From: Novosphingobium sp. IK01
GTDB lineage: Bacteria > Pseudomonadota > Alphaproteobacteria > Sphingomonadales > Sphingomonadaceae
Direction: 5' to 3'
Assembly (NCBI RefSeq): GCF_033242265.1
Contig: NZ_BTFW01000001.1
Coordinates: forward strand, 620,001 to 684,000
Length of the DNA stretch: 64,000 bases
The notes under the pieces were generated by a model that made no database searches, was not told where the DNA came from, and saw nothing but the letters and a program-made list of their open reading frames with translations. Below are positions 16,681-25,173 of the stretch, one piece after another. Each line of letters opens with the position of its first letter. Position 1 is the stretch's first letter. Both the position numbers and the translations under genes were made by a program.

Positions 16681-18563
16681 TCGATAATCTCCATCGTGCC
16701 CCTGGGCTTTTCCTTGCCGTCGAGCGGTTCGTTCATGAGGATGTGCATGGTTGCCCAGGCGAGGTCGGCATGGCCGTCGTTGCCGCCGCGCCCGGCCTTG
16801 AAGGTCACGTTGCGGCCGCTGGTGGTCAGGGTCTTCTTGATCGAGACGAAGGCCGAGACGATGTCGAGGAAGCTGCTGTCGAAGGCGAGGCGCGCGCGGC
16901 GCACCACGTTCTGGGCCTTCATGATCATCTGGGCCTTGAGTTCGAGCGAATATTCGATCCTGGCCACCGCGCAGCCGGGCATCGCGCCGGGCTTGGCAAG
17001 CAGCTGGTAGACGCCCGAGCCCACGCCCTTGGCGTCGATGCCCAGATAGGTGCAGGTATAGCGGGCGAGGACCGCCCTGATGAACTCGGCCTGCTGTTCG
17101 AAGTCGAGCCCGCGCAGCTGGTGGCGTTCAAGGATGCGGAAGGGCGCACCCTCGCGCAGCGGGGGCGCGGCGATCACCAGTGCGGCGTTGTCGCCGGTCT
17201 CGCTCTCCTGCGGGTCATATCCGGCCCAGACTGCGCGGGCGCCATAGGGCCGCGCAGCTTCGGGGGTGAAGTCCTCCCACTCGATCAGGCTGTCGCAGCC
17301 GCAGGCGATCAGGTCGTTGAACTTGAACGCGGACAGGCTGTCGTCGACGAACTCGCACATGTAGAGGTTCGCAAACTCGTCGGCCGGGTACTCGTCCTCA
17401 AGCTCCTCGATATCGAACAGGTCGCAGCCCGCGAGATCCGCATCGCGGATGTTGACGATGTTCCGCCACACCCGATCCGGCCCGAGGCTGCCAGCGGCAA
17501 GCGCCTCGTGGCTGACATCGATTTCGACCCGGTCTTCCTTCTTGCGCCGCCGGTTGCGCCGCTCGCCCGTCCAGTACGGGTAGGCGGGATGCGCGATGGT
17601 GGATGGGGTCGAGAAGTAGGTTTTGCGCCACTTCTTGTGCGTGGCCATGCCCGAGGCGACCTTGTTCAGCTCCTCGAACGAGTGGACCCAGAAGAACTCG
17701 TCGAAGTAGAAGTTGCCGCTGCGGCCCTGCGCGGTGCGGAAGTTGGTGCCCAGAAAATGCAGTTCGGCCCCGGCTTCCTCCGGTGGGCGCAAGTCCGAGG
17801 TGATCAGCATCGGATCGCCGGCCAGCGCCACGCCGACCAGCTTGGCAAAGCCCACGATGTAGGACCGGAACTGGTGGGCCTGCGCCTTGGAGGCGGACAG
17901 GAAAATCTGGTTCCGCCCGGTCTCGATCGCGTCCATCAGCGCTTCGAAGGCGAAGAAATAGGTCGCGCCGATCTGGCGCGACTTCAGGATCATGCGGGTG
18001 CGCCGATCCTTCTCTTCCCACCAGCGCACCTGATAATCGAAGCATCCGTCGAGGAAGATCCGCTTCAGCTCGGCGGCCTGGTCCGCGGTGAAGTGGTTTT
18101 TCTTCGCCTTCTTGCGGGGCCCGGCGTTGCGATTGCCGACCTTGTCGTTGAGATCGCCGCTGTGGCCGCCGGGCTGTTCGAAGCGCCGCACGCGCGCGAG
18201 GCTCTCGATCTGGCGGGCGAGGGCGTCCATCTCAACCAGATCGGCCGGGGTCTTCTTCTCCTTGGCGATCAGGGTAAGCAGGCGGATCTCCAGCCCGTCC
18301 TCGATTTTACGGATCGAGGGGGCCTCGTCCCACTTGTCGCGCTGGCGCCACGATTCAATTGTCGGGCGCGGGATCGGCGTGCCCTTGTCGCCGGTCACGG
18401 CGTGCAGGGCGAACTCGTCTGCAATCTGGGTCACGCCCCATCCGCGCCAGTAGAGGCTGCGGGCATGGCGGCGGGGATCGAACTTCCACGCCGCGCTCAC
18501 GGCATCGGGATGGGGCATCGGGGGCGTGGGGCGCTGCGTGGGGACCGGCATGATCGGCACCAT
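16677..18563 (-). CDS. P: Terminase large subunit (P2 gpP family)
   Basis: A 628-residue packaging motor. An N-terminal helix-turn-helix (LYWRGWGVTQIADEFALHAV, about residues 38-57) precedes the ATPase with KSRQIGATYFFAFEAL as Walker A and FYFDEFFWVHSF as Walker B. A C-terminal nuclease domain follows, with Asp residues in WAGYDPQESETGDNAALVI and LGIDAKGVGSGVY. It cuts and packages DNA together with the gpM subunit. It diverges from the scaffold gene across about 150 bp that should hold promoters for both directions. Confidence 0.95.
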   Translation of the reverse strand: MVPIMPVPTQRPTPPMPHPDAVSAAWKFDPRRHARSLYWRGWGVTQIADEFALHAVTGDKGTPIPRPTIESWRQRDKWDEAPSIRKIEDGLEIRLLTLIAKEKKTPADLVEMDALARQIESLARVRRFEQPGGHSGDLNDKVGNRNAGPRKKAKKNHFTADQAAELKRIFLDGCFDYQVRWWEEKDRRTRMILKSRQIGATYFFAFEALMDAIETGRNQIFLSASKAQAHQFRSYIVGFAKLVGVALAGDPMLITSDLRPPEEAGAELHFLGTNFRTAQGRSGNFYFDEFFWVHSFEELNKVASGMATHKKWRKTYFSTPSTIAHPAYPYWTGERRNRRRKKEDRVEIDVSHEALAAGSLGPDRVWRNIVNIRDADLAGCDLFDIEELEDEYPADEFANLYMCEFVDDSLSAFKFNDLIACGCDSLIEWEDFTPEAARPYGARAVWAGYDPQESETGDNAALVIAAPPLREGAPFRILERHQLRGLDFEQQAEFIRAVLARYTCTYLGIDAKGVGSGVYQLLAKPGAMPGCAVARIEYSLELKAQMIMKAQNVVRRARLAFDSSFLDIVSAFVSIKKTLTTSGRNVTFKAGRGGNDGHADLAWATMHILMNEPLDGKEKPRGTMEIIE

Positions 18564-18712
18564 GGCCCGCGTTTTTGCCGCCGATCACGCCCGCGCATTT
18601 GGCCGGGGGGCCAGCCAAGTGCGCCCCCTTGAGAAGAGCGGGCCGAGCGTCCCTTTTGGCCTGCGACACCCCCGCTTCACTCCCCCGCAGCCCCAAGGGA
18701 ACCGGACCGATC

Positions 18713-19546
18713 ATGGCCAAGAGCAAGTTTTTCCGCGTTGCCGTCGAAGGCCCCACTGTCGATGGCCGCGTGATCGAGCGCCAGATGCTCGTCGAGGCCG
18801 CCGACGGCTACGAGCCCGACACCTACACCGCGCGCATCAACTGCGAACACATTGCCGGCTACAGCCCGGACCGCCCGTTCAACTGCTATGGCACGGTGCG
18901 CTCGCTGCGCACCGAAGAGATCGAGCTGACCGTCAACGGCGCGAAGAAGAAGCTGCTGAGCCTTGTCGCCGAGATCGAGGCCAACGACCAGCTGGTCGAG
19001 CTGAACAAGGCCGGGCAGAAGCTGTTCACCAGTTGCGAGCTGCATCCCAATTTCGCGGGCGAGGGCAAGGCCTATCTCGTGGGTCTGGCGATCACCGACA
19101 CGCCCGCCTCGCTGGGCACCGAGCCGCTCAAGTTCGCGGTCAGATCGCGGGGCAACCTGTTCTCGTCGGCCTGCGAGACCGTGGTGGAGCTTGACGCCGC
19201 GCTCGATGGCCCGGCGCTGGCCGAGGCCACGAAGTCGGGCTTTCTGGCGGCCTTCACCGCGCTGTTCAAGGCGGACAAGAGCGGCGACGGGGTGCCGCAG
19301 CCCGTGGAACCGGCCCCCGCGTCCATCCCCGCGCCCGCCAACGACAACACCCTCGACATCGCGCGCTTCGCCTCGCTCATGGGCGAGCAGGTCGCCCTGG
19401 CCCTGAAGCCGGGCAACGAGGCGATCACCGCGCTGGGCGCGCGCCTCGATGTGATCGAGACGAAGCTGGCCACCGAAGAAAGCCCGCAGACCTTCCGGCG
19501 TTCCCCGGCCACCGGCGGCAACCACGCGATCGTCACCGACTGCTGA
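18713..19546 (+). CDS. O: Capsid scaffolding protein / protease (P2 gpO family)
   Basis: A 277-residue protein starting MAKSKFFRVAVEGPTVDGRV. P2 gpO is both internal scaffold and maturation protease; the family His (INCEHIAGY) and Ser (ITDTPASLGTE) positions are visible. A Pro-rich linker then precedes a helical C terminus that would bind the capsid protein. The upstream frame is open to 18575, but the family start and a purine-rich site favour 18713. It is followed 55 bp later by the capsid gene. Confidence 0.92.
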   Translation: MAKSKFFRVAVEGPTVDGRVIERQMLVEAADGYEPDTYTARINCEHIAGYSPDRPFNCYGTVRSLRTEEIELTVNGAKKKLLSLVAEIEANDQLVELNKAGQKLFTSCELHPNFAGEGKAYLVGLAITDTPASLGTEPLKFAVRSRGNLFSSACETVVELDAALDGPALAEATKSGFLAAFTALFKADKSGDGVPQPVEPAPASIPAPANDNTLDIARFASLMGEQVALALKPGNEAITALGARLDVIETKLATEESPQTFRRSPATGGNHAIVTDC

Positions 19547-19601
19547 GCCCCGCGCCCTTCCGCTTCCCCCCGATCCGCGTCCTTTCTGGAGCCTTCCGCC
19601 C

Positions 19602-20693
19602 ATGCGCAAAGAAACCCGCCAGCAGTTCAAGTCCTATGTCAGCCAGATCGCCCTCCTGAACGGGATCGATCCCGAAGACACGGTGGCCAAGTTCAGCGTG
19701 GCCCCGGTGGTCGAGCAGACGCTGGAAGAAAAAATTCAGGAATCGAGCGACTTCCTCCAGCAGATCAACGTCGTGGGCGTGCCCCAGCAGCAGGGCGCCA
19801 AAGTGGGGGTGACCGTCACCCGCCCGCTGGCCGGGCGCACCAACACCGCTGCGGGCAACCGCCGCACGCCCGCCGACCCGACCGACACCACCGACGATGG
19901 CGGCTATTTCTGCCGCCAGACCAATTTCGACCACGCCATCGGCTATGCCAAGCTCGACGCGTGGCGACACAAGCCGGAATTCCAGACGCTGCTGCGCGAC
20001 GTGATCCTCAAGCAGCAGGGCCGCGACCGGATCATGATCGGCTTCAACGGCACCTCGGTCGCCGCGCAGACCGACCGCGTCGCCAATCCGCTGCTTCAGG
20101 ATGTCAACGAGGGCTGGCTGCACAAGATCCGCACCCATGCCCCGGAGCGCGTCCTGTCCGATGGCGAGATCAGCGCGCAAGGAACCAGCGCGGTCTATGT
20201 TGCCGCCGGGGTCGAGGTGGTCGATAGCGATGCCACCAATGTCGCGACCGCGCAGGCCGACTATGCCAACCTCGACGCGCTGGCCTTCGACGTGCTCGAC
20301 CTGCTCGATCCCTGGCACCGCAGCGATACCGACCTTGTGGTCATCGTCGGGTGGAAGCTGGTCAAGGACAAGTACCTGAACCTGCTTCAGGCCGCCGGCG
20401 ACACCGCGACCGAGCGCGAGGCCGCGCACCGCATCCTCACGCTGCCCAAGCAGCTGGCGGGCAAGCGCGCGGTCATCGTGCCCTTCTTCCCCGAGACCTC
20501 GCTGCTGATCACCAGCCTCGATAACCTCTCGGTCTACTGGCAGGAAGAAACCCGCCGCCGCCAGATCCGCGACGAGCCCGCGCTCGACCAGATCGAGAAC
20601 TATGAATCGGTCAACGAGGACTACGTGGTCGAGGACTATGGCCGCACCGCCCTCGTCGAGAACGTGGTGATGGGCAAGAAGCCCGGCGCCTGA
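19602..20693 (+). CDS. N: Major capsid protein (P2 gpN family)
   Basis: A 363-residue capsid protein. The N terminus MRKETRQQFKSYVSQIALLN, FSVAPVVEQTLEEKIQESSD and FLQQINVVGV closely follow P2 gpN; RDRIMIGFNGTSVA and LDNLSVYWQEETRRR are later landmarks. It forms the icosahedral shell and is cut by gpO during maturation. Confidence 0.96.
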   Translation: MRKETRQQFKSYVSQIALLNGIDPEDTVAKFSVAPVVEQTLEEKIQESSDFLQQINVVGVPQQQGAKVGVTVTRPLAGRTNTAAGNRRTPADPTDTTDDGGYFCRQTNFDHAIGYAKLDAWRHKPEFQTLLRDVILKQQGRDRIMIGFNGTSVAAQTDRVANPLLQDVNEGWLHKIRTHAPERVLSDGEISAQGTSAVYVAAGVEVVDSDATNVATAQADYANLDALAFDVLDLLDPWHRSDTDLVVIVGWKLVKDKYLNLLQAAGDTATEREAAHRILTLPKQLAGKRAVIVPFFPETSLLITSLDNLSVYWQEETRRRQIRDEPALDQIENYESVNEDYVVEDYGRTALVENVVMGKKPGA

Positions 20694-20742
20694 TCCGAGC
20701 GCCCCACCTCCTGACTTCCCCCGCCGAAGGATACGTTCCCCC

Positions 20743-21552
20743 ATGAGCCTTGCTCGTCGCAAACGGGATCGCACGCTCGCTGCCCAGACCATCACCGCAG
20801 CGCCTGTCCTTTCGTGCGGGGGGGCCCCTGCTGCCACCAGCCATCCCGCCCCGGCAGCAGGGGCCTCCATTCGCCCGGCCTCTGTTCGCGCCACCCCGGC
20901 GCAGCGCGCCGCCGCGCAGATCGCGCTGCGCCTCACCCACGACTTGCGCCGCCTGAAAGAAATCCGCTCGATCGACCGCAAGATCGAGGCCAAGCGCACC
21001 ATGCTGCCCGAGTACAGGGCCTGGGTCGAAGGCGTGGTCGCCGCCGACGCGGGCGTGGGCAGCGGCACCGCCGCCGATGTCGTGCCCACCTGCATGGTCT
21101 GGCTGATCGATGTCGGCGCCTATGGCGAGGCGCTCGACCTCGTGCCCTTCCTGCTGCGCCACCGGGTCGAGATGCCCCGCCGCTATGAGCGCGACGTGGC
21201 CACGATCGTCGTCGAGGAAATCGCCGATGCCGCCGCCAGAGCGCAAAACGCGGGCGAGCGGTTCGACCAGGCCGTGCTCGACACCGCCGACGCCCTGACA
21301 TCCGGCCTCGACATCCACGATCAGGTCCGCGCCAAGCTGCTCAAGGCCATCGGCATCGAGCAGTTGCGCACCGCCGAAGACATGCCGGCCGAGGACAGCG
21401 CCATCGTCCTGCGCAGCGCGCTCGTCCATCTGCGCGAGGCCCAGCGCCTGCATGACCGCATCGGCGTGAAGGACCGCGTCAAACGCGCCGAGAAGCTGCT
21501 GGCCGCCGTCGAAGCTGCCGAACCGAACACCGGCGGTCCCTCGACCGCCTGA
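20743..21552 (+). CDS. M: Terminase small/endonuclease subunit (P2 gpM family)
   Basis: A 269-residue protein. After a low-complexity N terminus of about 60 residues, the gpM domain begins with AQIALRLTHDLRRLKEIRSI and continues through LPEYRAWVEGVVAADAGVGS and TCMVWLIDVGAYGEALDLVP. It works with gpP to recognise and cut cos DNA. The Ala/Pro-rich N-terminal extension is longer than in P2. Confidence 0.9.
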   Translation: MSLARRKRDRTLAAQTITAAPVLSCGGAPAATSHPAPAAGASIRPASVRATPAQRAAAQIALRLTHDLRRLKEIRSIDRKIEAKRTMLPEYRAWVEGVVAADAGVGSGTAADVVPTCMVWLIDVGAYGEALDLVPFLLRHRVEMPRRYERDVATIVVEEIADAAARAQNAGERFDQAVLDTADALTSGLDIHDQVRAKLLKAIGIEQLRTAEDMPAEDSAIVLRSALVHLREAQRLHDRIGVKDRVKRAEKLLAAVEAAEPNTGGPSTA

Positions 21553-21640
21553 CCCGCTCGCCCCCGGCGCTCAGGGGCGGATCGCGCGATGCGGGAGGCC
21601 TTGGGCCGCAGGGCCGCATCGGTCCCGATCCTCACCCCTG

Positions 21641-22156
21641 TTGGCCGGCGGGCCGAAAAGGAGAAGCCCCTTGTCGACGTTCCTGTCCTTGCCGACCCCA
21701 TCCGACCTCGCGCAGCCTGCCGAGCCGGAAAGCCCGGTGACCAATGACGGCTTCTTCCCCGATATCGACCCGGCCCATCTGCGCGAAGCCGCGCGCATCC
21801 CCACCAGCATCACATGGCCGCGCCTGCGCGCCGCGATCCTGGGCGCGATCATGACCGTCGAGCTGGACTTGCGCGCCTATGCCGCCGCGCAGATCGCGGC
21901 GGGCCATGCCACGCTGGCCGCCGTGCCCGCGCCGCAGCTCGACGGGCAGAGCGTCCAGATCCTGCGCTACACGCGCGCGGTTGCGCTCTATGCCAAGGCC
22001 GAGCTGATCGAGCGCCACCGCGATTACGACCTGACCTCGGCGGGCACCCATCAGGCCGAGGATCTCGCCCCGGCCATCGACGAGCTGCGCCGCGATGCCC
22101 AGCACGCCGTGCGCGACCTGACTGGGCGCACGCGCACCGTGGTCGACCTGATCTGA
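21641..22156 (+). CDS. L: Head completion protein (P2 gpL family)
   Basis: A 171-residue protein with DGFFPDIDPAHLREAARIPT and VTWPRL-like context (SITWPRLRAAILGAIMTVEL), typical of gpL. It closes the filled head before tail joining. The stop overlaps the start of the gpX gene (TGATGG). Confidence 0.9.
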   Translation: MAGGPKRRSPLSTFLSLPTPSDLAQPAEPESPVTNDGFFPDIDPAHLREAARIPTSITWPRLRAAILGAIMTVELDLRAYAAAQIAAGHATLAAVPAPQLDGQSVQILRYTRAVALYAKAELIERHRDYDLTSAGTHQAEDLAPAIDELRRDAQHAVRDLTGRTRTVVDLI

Positions 22157-22380
22157 TGGCCGCCGCGCAAACCCTCACCGCCCGGCAGGGGGACAAGCTC
22201 GACCAGCTGCTCTGGCGCGAGAGCGGGCTGGGGCCGCGCGATCTGACCCGCGTGCTCGATGCCAATCCCGGCCTTGCCGATCTGGGCGTGATCCTGCCGC
22301 TCGGCACCCGCGTCCTCGTGCCGGCAGCGCCCGAAGCGACCGGCACGCCCGTCCTTCCCCTTGTCCAACTCTGGAGCTGA
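22156..22380 (+). CDS. X: Tail protein X (P2 gpX, LysM-like)
   Basis: A 74-residue protein overlapping the L stop. GDKLDQLLWRESGL, VLDANPGLADLGVILPLGTR and VLVP are the compact LysM-like pattern of P2 gpX, a small tail protein that may bind peptidoglycan. Confidence 0.9.
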   Translation: MAAAQTLTARQGDKLDQLLWRESGLGPRDLTRVLDANPGLADLGVILPLGTRVLVPAAPEATGTPVLPLVQLWS

Positions 22381-22386
22381 TCCCCC

Positions 22387-22719
22387 ATGGACTTTCGCAC
22401 TTTTGTTGACGCGAGCGCCGACCTGATCGGGTCGATCTCGCCCTCGCTGATCGGCTCGGCCGCTGCCCAGGCGTGGAAGCCGCACCTCTCGTGGCGGCAA
22501 CGCTTCGTGCAGTGGGCGGTGGGCTCGGTCGTCAGCTACTACGCCACGCTCGCCATCGTCGCGGTCACCCACTGGAGCGGCTTTGTCGCGCAGTCGATTG
22601 CCTTTGGCATCGCGCTGCTGGCCTTCGATGCCACCCCGCGCGTCCTCAGGGCCGCGACCGATGCGCTCGCCAGCCTGCCCGGTCGCCTTGCCGACCGCTT
22701 TCTCCCGAAGAAGGACTGA
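22387..22719 (+). CDS. Probable holin
   Basis: A 110-residue protein with at least two hydrophobic segments (VVSYYATLAIVAVTHWSGFV and SIAFGIALLAFDA, about residues 45-82) and a basic C terminus (RFLPKKD). Its place between gpX and an endolysin gene is the standard position of a holin, which opens the inner membrane to start lysis. The family assignment rests mainly on position and topology. Confidence 0.75.
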   Translation: MDFRTFVDASADLIGSISPSLIGSAAAQAWKPHLSWRQRFVQWAVGSVVSYYATLAIVAVTHWSGFVAQSIAFGIALLAFDATPRVLRAATDALASLPGRLADRFLPKKD

Positions 22720-22725
22720 CCGGTC

Positions 22726-23286
22726 ATGGCCCATACTCTGGCCGATCCCGCGCGCTTCTTCGCGCGCCTGCGCCGCCTGACCGGCTCGCTCGATCAGGGG
22801 CAGGTCGGGATCGTCAACGCCCTGCTCACCGCCGCCGCGCTCTGGCCGGTGGGGTGGCTGGCCTATGCGCTGGCCACCGCCTGGCACGAGGCGCGCTTCA
22901 CCCCGCAGGCCGAATGGGGCCGGGGTCGGGGCAGGGCCTATGCGCAGCCGGGCCGCTATGGTCAGGCGCAATATGGCCGGGGCCTCGTCCAGCTGACGTG
23001 GGACCGCAATTACGAATGGGCCGACCGCACGCTTGGCCTGAAGGGCGCGCTGCTCAGGAACTTCGACCTCGCGCTGAAGCCCGATCTGGCCGTCGCCATT
23101 CTGGTCAAGGGCATGGAGCAGGGGGCCTTCACCGGGCTCGCCTTGGCCGACTGCATCACCGGCACGGGCACCCACGCCCAGTTCGTGAAGGCCCGCAGGA
23201 TCATCAACGGCACCGACCGGGCCGAGGATATCGCCACCCATGCCGATGCGATTGCCGCGGCGCTGGGCGAGGGGGGCTGGGCCTGA
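22726..23286 (+). CDS. Endolysin, GH19 chitinase-like
   Basis: A 186-residue protein with ALATAWHEARFTPQAEWGRG and then QYGRGLVQLTWDRNYEWADR, the conserved core of glycoside hydrolase 19 endolysins; the Glu in WHEARF is a likely catalytic acid. It degrades peptidoglycan after the holin opens the membrane. No signal peptide is seen, so it depends on the holin. The stop overlaps the spanin start (TGATGG). Confidence 0.85.
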   Translation: MAHTLADPARFFARLRRLTGSLDQGQVGIVNALLTAAALWPVGWLAYALATAWHEARFTPQAEWGRGRGRAYAQPGRYGQAQYGRGLVQLTWDRNYEWADRTLGLKGALLRNFDLALKPDLAVAILVKGMEQGAFTGLALADCITGTGTHAQFVKARRIINGTDRAEDIATHADAIAAALGEGGWA

Positions 23287-23681
23287 TGGCGGGCTTGCCT
23301 TCTCTCGCGCTTGCCAGCGCGCTGGCCGCCTGCCTCACCGGGATCGGCGGCTATGCCTATGGCGTCCACGTCGGCACCGCGCAGGAACAGGCCGCGCAAA
23401 AGGCGCGCGACGATGCCCGCGAAACCCTGCGCCAGCAGGCACAGGGCCACATCGACACTTCGGCGCAGGCCCATCAGGCCCGCGAATATGCCCGCCAGAC
23501 CACCGTCAGGGACATCTATCATGAAAGCGAAAAGATCATCGATCGCCCGGTCTATGGCGCTGCCTGCATTGACGCTGATGGCGTGCGCCTGCTCGACCGC
23601 GCCGCCGCCACGGCCAACGGCCAGCGTGAACCCGACCCTGCTGGCCCCGCCGCCCAGCCTTCCGCAGCCCCGGCGCGATAG
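23286..23681 (+). CDS. Inner-membrane spanin (Rz-like)
   Basis: A 131-residue protein with an N-terminal membrane anchor (LALASALAACLTGIGGYAYG) and a charged helical periplasmic part (TAQEQAAQKARDDARETLRQ, then REYARQTTVRDIYHESEKI). YGAACIDADGVRLLDRAAA near the end is common in Rz-type proteins. It links to the outer-membrane partner encoded in the overlapping frame to fuse the membranes at lysis. Confidence 0.8.
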   Translation: MAGLPSLALASALAACLTGIGGYAYGVHVGTAQEQAAQKARDDARETLRQQAQGHIDTSAQAHQAREYARQTTVRDIYHESEKIIDRPVYGAACIDADGVRLLDRAAATANGQREPDPAGPAAQPSAAPAR

Positions 23682-23823
23682 CAGCGGGCAGATGACCGGA
23701 CGCGAGGCGCTCGCCAGCCTCACCGCGCTCTACGACATCGCCGGCCAGATCCGCGCGACCCTCGTTGAACTGCAAGCCGAACTGCGCCTGACACAGGATC
23801 CCGCCCATGCGCAAAGCCGATAG
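23521..23823 (+). CDS. Outer-membrane spanin lipoprotein (Rz1-like), overlapping
   Basis: Starts at ATG 23521 inside the Rz-like gene in another frame. After a short basic start it has LPALTLMACACS, a lipobox with the lipidated Cys, then a Pro-rich stretch (TAPPPRPTASVNPTLLAPPP), as expected for Rz1. The C-terminal half (ALASLTALYDIAGQIRATLV) is longer than in lambda Rz1. It overlaps the start of the R gene by 17 bp. Confidence 0.75.
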   Translation: MKAKRSSIARSMALPALTLMACACSTAPPPRPTASVNPTLLAPPPSLPQPRRDSSGQMTGREALASLTALYDIAGQIRATLVELQAELRLTQDPAHAQSR

Positions 23824-24304
23824 CCTGCGCCGCTGGCTCACCGCCTTTCTGCCCGACTTGCGCAAGCAGGCCGACCGCCTTCAGGTCTATCTCGAAGGCG
23901 GCCGGATCAGCGCGCGGCGGTCGGCCACGCTGTCCTTCGCCTATGCCTACACGGTCAAGGCGCTCATCACCGACTTTGCGGGCGATCCCGACACGGTCAT
24001 GGTGGCGACGCTCGCATGGATCGAGAAAGAGCAGCCCCAGCTGCTCCAGACCGCAGACAACACGCCCTTCCAGTTCGAGGCCGAACTGCTCGACAGCGAC
24101 ACTTACGACCTCCAGCTGTCGATTGAGCTGACCGAACCGGTCCTCGTCCTCCCCCGCGCGGACGGATCGGGCTTCGACATCGAGCACCCGCCCGAGCCGA
24201 CGTTTCCGCCGATGTTCACCCAGGGCACGGCCACGTTCCTGCAAGGCTTCGGCAATGCCGACAAGCTCGTGCAGTCGCCCAGTCTCGGGTCGCCAGAAGC
24301 ATGA
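23807..24304 (+). CDS. R: Tail completion protein (P2 gpR family)
   Basis: A 165-residue protein starting MRKADSLRRWLTAFLPDLRK. AYTVKALITDFAGDPDTVMV, then ENGF-like NTPFQFEAELLDSDTYDLQL and the LTEPVLV segment are typical of gpR. It finishes the tail tube for joining to heads. Its stop overlaps the S start (ATGA). Confidence 0.9.
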   Translation: MRKADSLRRWLTAFLPDLRKQADRLQVYLEGGRISARRSATLSFAYAYTVKALITDFAGDPDTVMVATLAWIEKEQPQLLQTADNTPFQFEAELLDSDTYDLQLSIELTEPVLVLPRADGSGFDIEHPPEPTFPPMFTQGTATFLQGFGNADKLVQSPSLGSPEA

Positions 24305-24975
24305 CCGGCGACGATCTGGCCGAAATCGAGCGTCTGGCCGGTGCCCTGCTGCGCAACTTGTCTGCGGGCCAGCGCCGCAAGCTCCTGCGCAAGATGGCGC
24401 GCGACCTTGCCGCCAGCCAGCGCCAGCGCATCGCCGCCCAGCACCAGCCCGACGGCAGCGCCTTCGCGCCGCGCAAGCAAAAGGCGCAGCCGGTAACGGG
24501 CAGGGGCGCCGCCTGCTTCCTCTACCCCGCCGGCGGCAGCGGCCCGCCGCGCCGGGTGATCATGAAAAGCTTCACATGGGGTACGGGCCGCTCGATGACC
24601 GGCTTCGACATCGAGGCCGGTGGCATCCGCACCTTCGAGTTCGCCAAAGTGGTCCAATGGCTCCCGGTCCCGCCCGAATACCGCAACCGCACCAGTGGCC
24701 GTTTGCGCCGCCGGGGAAGCCTGCGCCGCAAGGCCATGTTCCGCAAACTCGCCAGCGCCCGCTACCTCAAGGCCCAGGCCGACGACCAGGGCTTCTGGGT
24801 GGGCTTCTCGGGCAAAGTCTCGCAGATCGCCAGCATCCACCAGAACGGCCTGCGCGACAAACCCTCCCTGCGCACCAGGGCCATCGAATATCCCCGCCGC
24901 GAACTGCTCGGCACAACCCCCACCGACCGCGAACACCTGCTCGACCTGCTCTACGAGCAACTGGCCGACACCTGA
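24301..24975 (+). CDS. S: Tail completion / virion morphogenesis protein (P2 gpS family)
   Basis: A 224-residue protein. ALLRNLSAGQRRKLLRKMAR, then RIAAQHQPDGSAFAPRKQK and TRAIEYPRRELLGTTPTDRE at the end match the gpS / phage virion morphogenesis family. It is the last gene before the HPP cargo segment; in P2 the next gene would be V. Confidence 0.9.
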   Translation: MTGDDLAEIERLAGALLRNLSAGQRRKLLRKMARDLAASQRQRIAAQHQPDGSAFAPRKQKAQPVTGRGAACFLYPAGGSGPPRRVIMKSFTWGTGRSMTGFDIEAGGIRTFEFAKVVQWLPVPPEYRNRTSGRLRRRGSLRRKAMFRKLASARYLKAQADDQGFWVGFSGKVSQIASIHQNGLRDKPSLRTRAIEYPRRELLGTTPTDREHLLDLLYEQLADT

Positions 24976-25000
24976 CCCCACCGGCGGGAACCGGCAGGCG

Positions 25001-25172
25001 TCACGCAGCCTTGGCGATCGGCTGCCCCCTGATCTCGTCTTTATGCGCGCGGGCGCAGGCCAGTTCATAGGCCGCCTGCGTCCGCATCAGGGTATACGCC
25101 GAAATTCCGAAGGTCTTCTCAAAGCGGATCGCCATGTTGGACGATAATTCAGCTCGACCATTCAATATACAA
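25001..25172 (-). pseudogene. HigA-type antitoxin remnant, C-terminal part
   Basis: On the - strand the frame reads ILNGRAELSSNMAIRFEKTF and GISAYTLMRTQAAYELACAR, then stops at 25001-25003. This is the C-terminal half of the XRE-type HigA antitoxins (LNGR...S..MA.R.EK.FG). The N-terminal half is missing, because the 3' end of the HPP gene is joined at about 25174. No toxin gene is left nearby. It suggests that this position once held a toxin-antitoxin pair that was displaced. Confidence 0.65.
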
Positions 25173-25173
25173 A

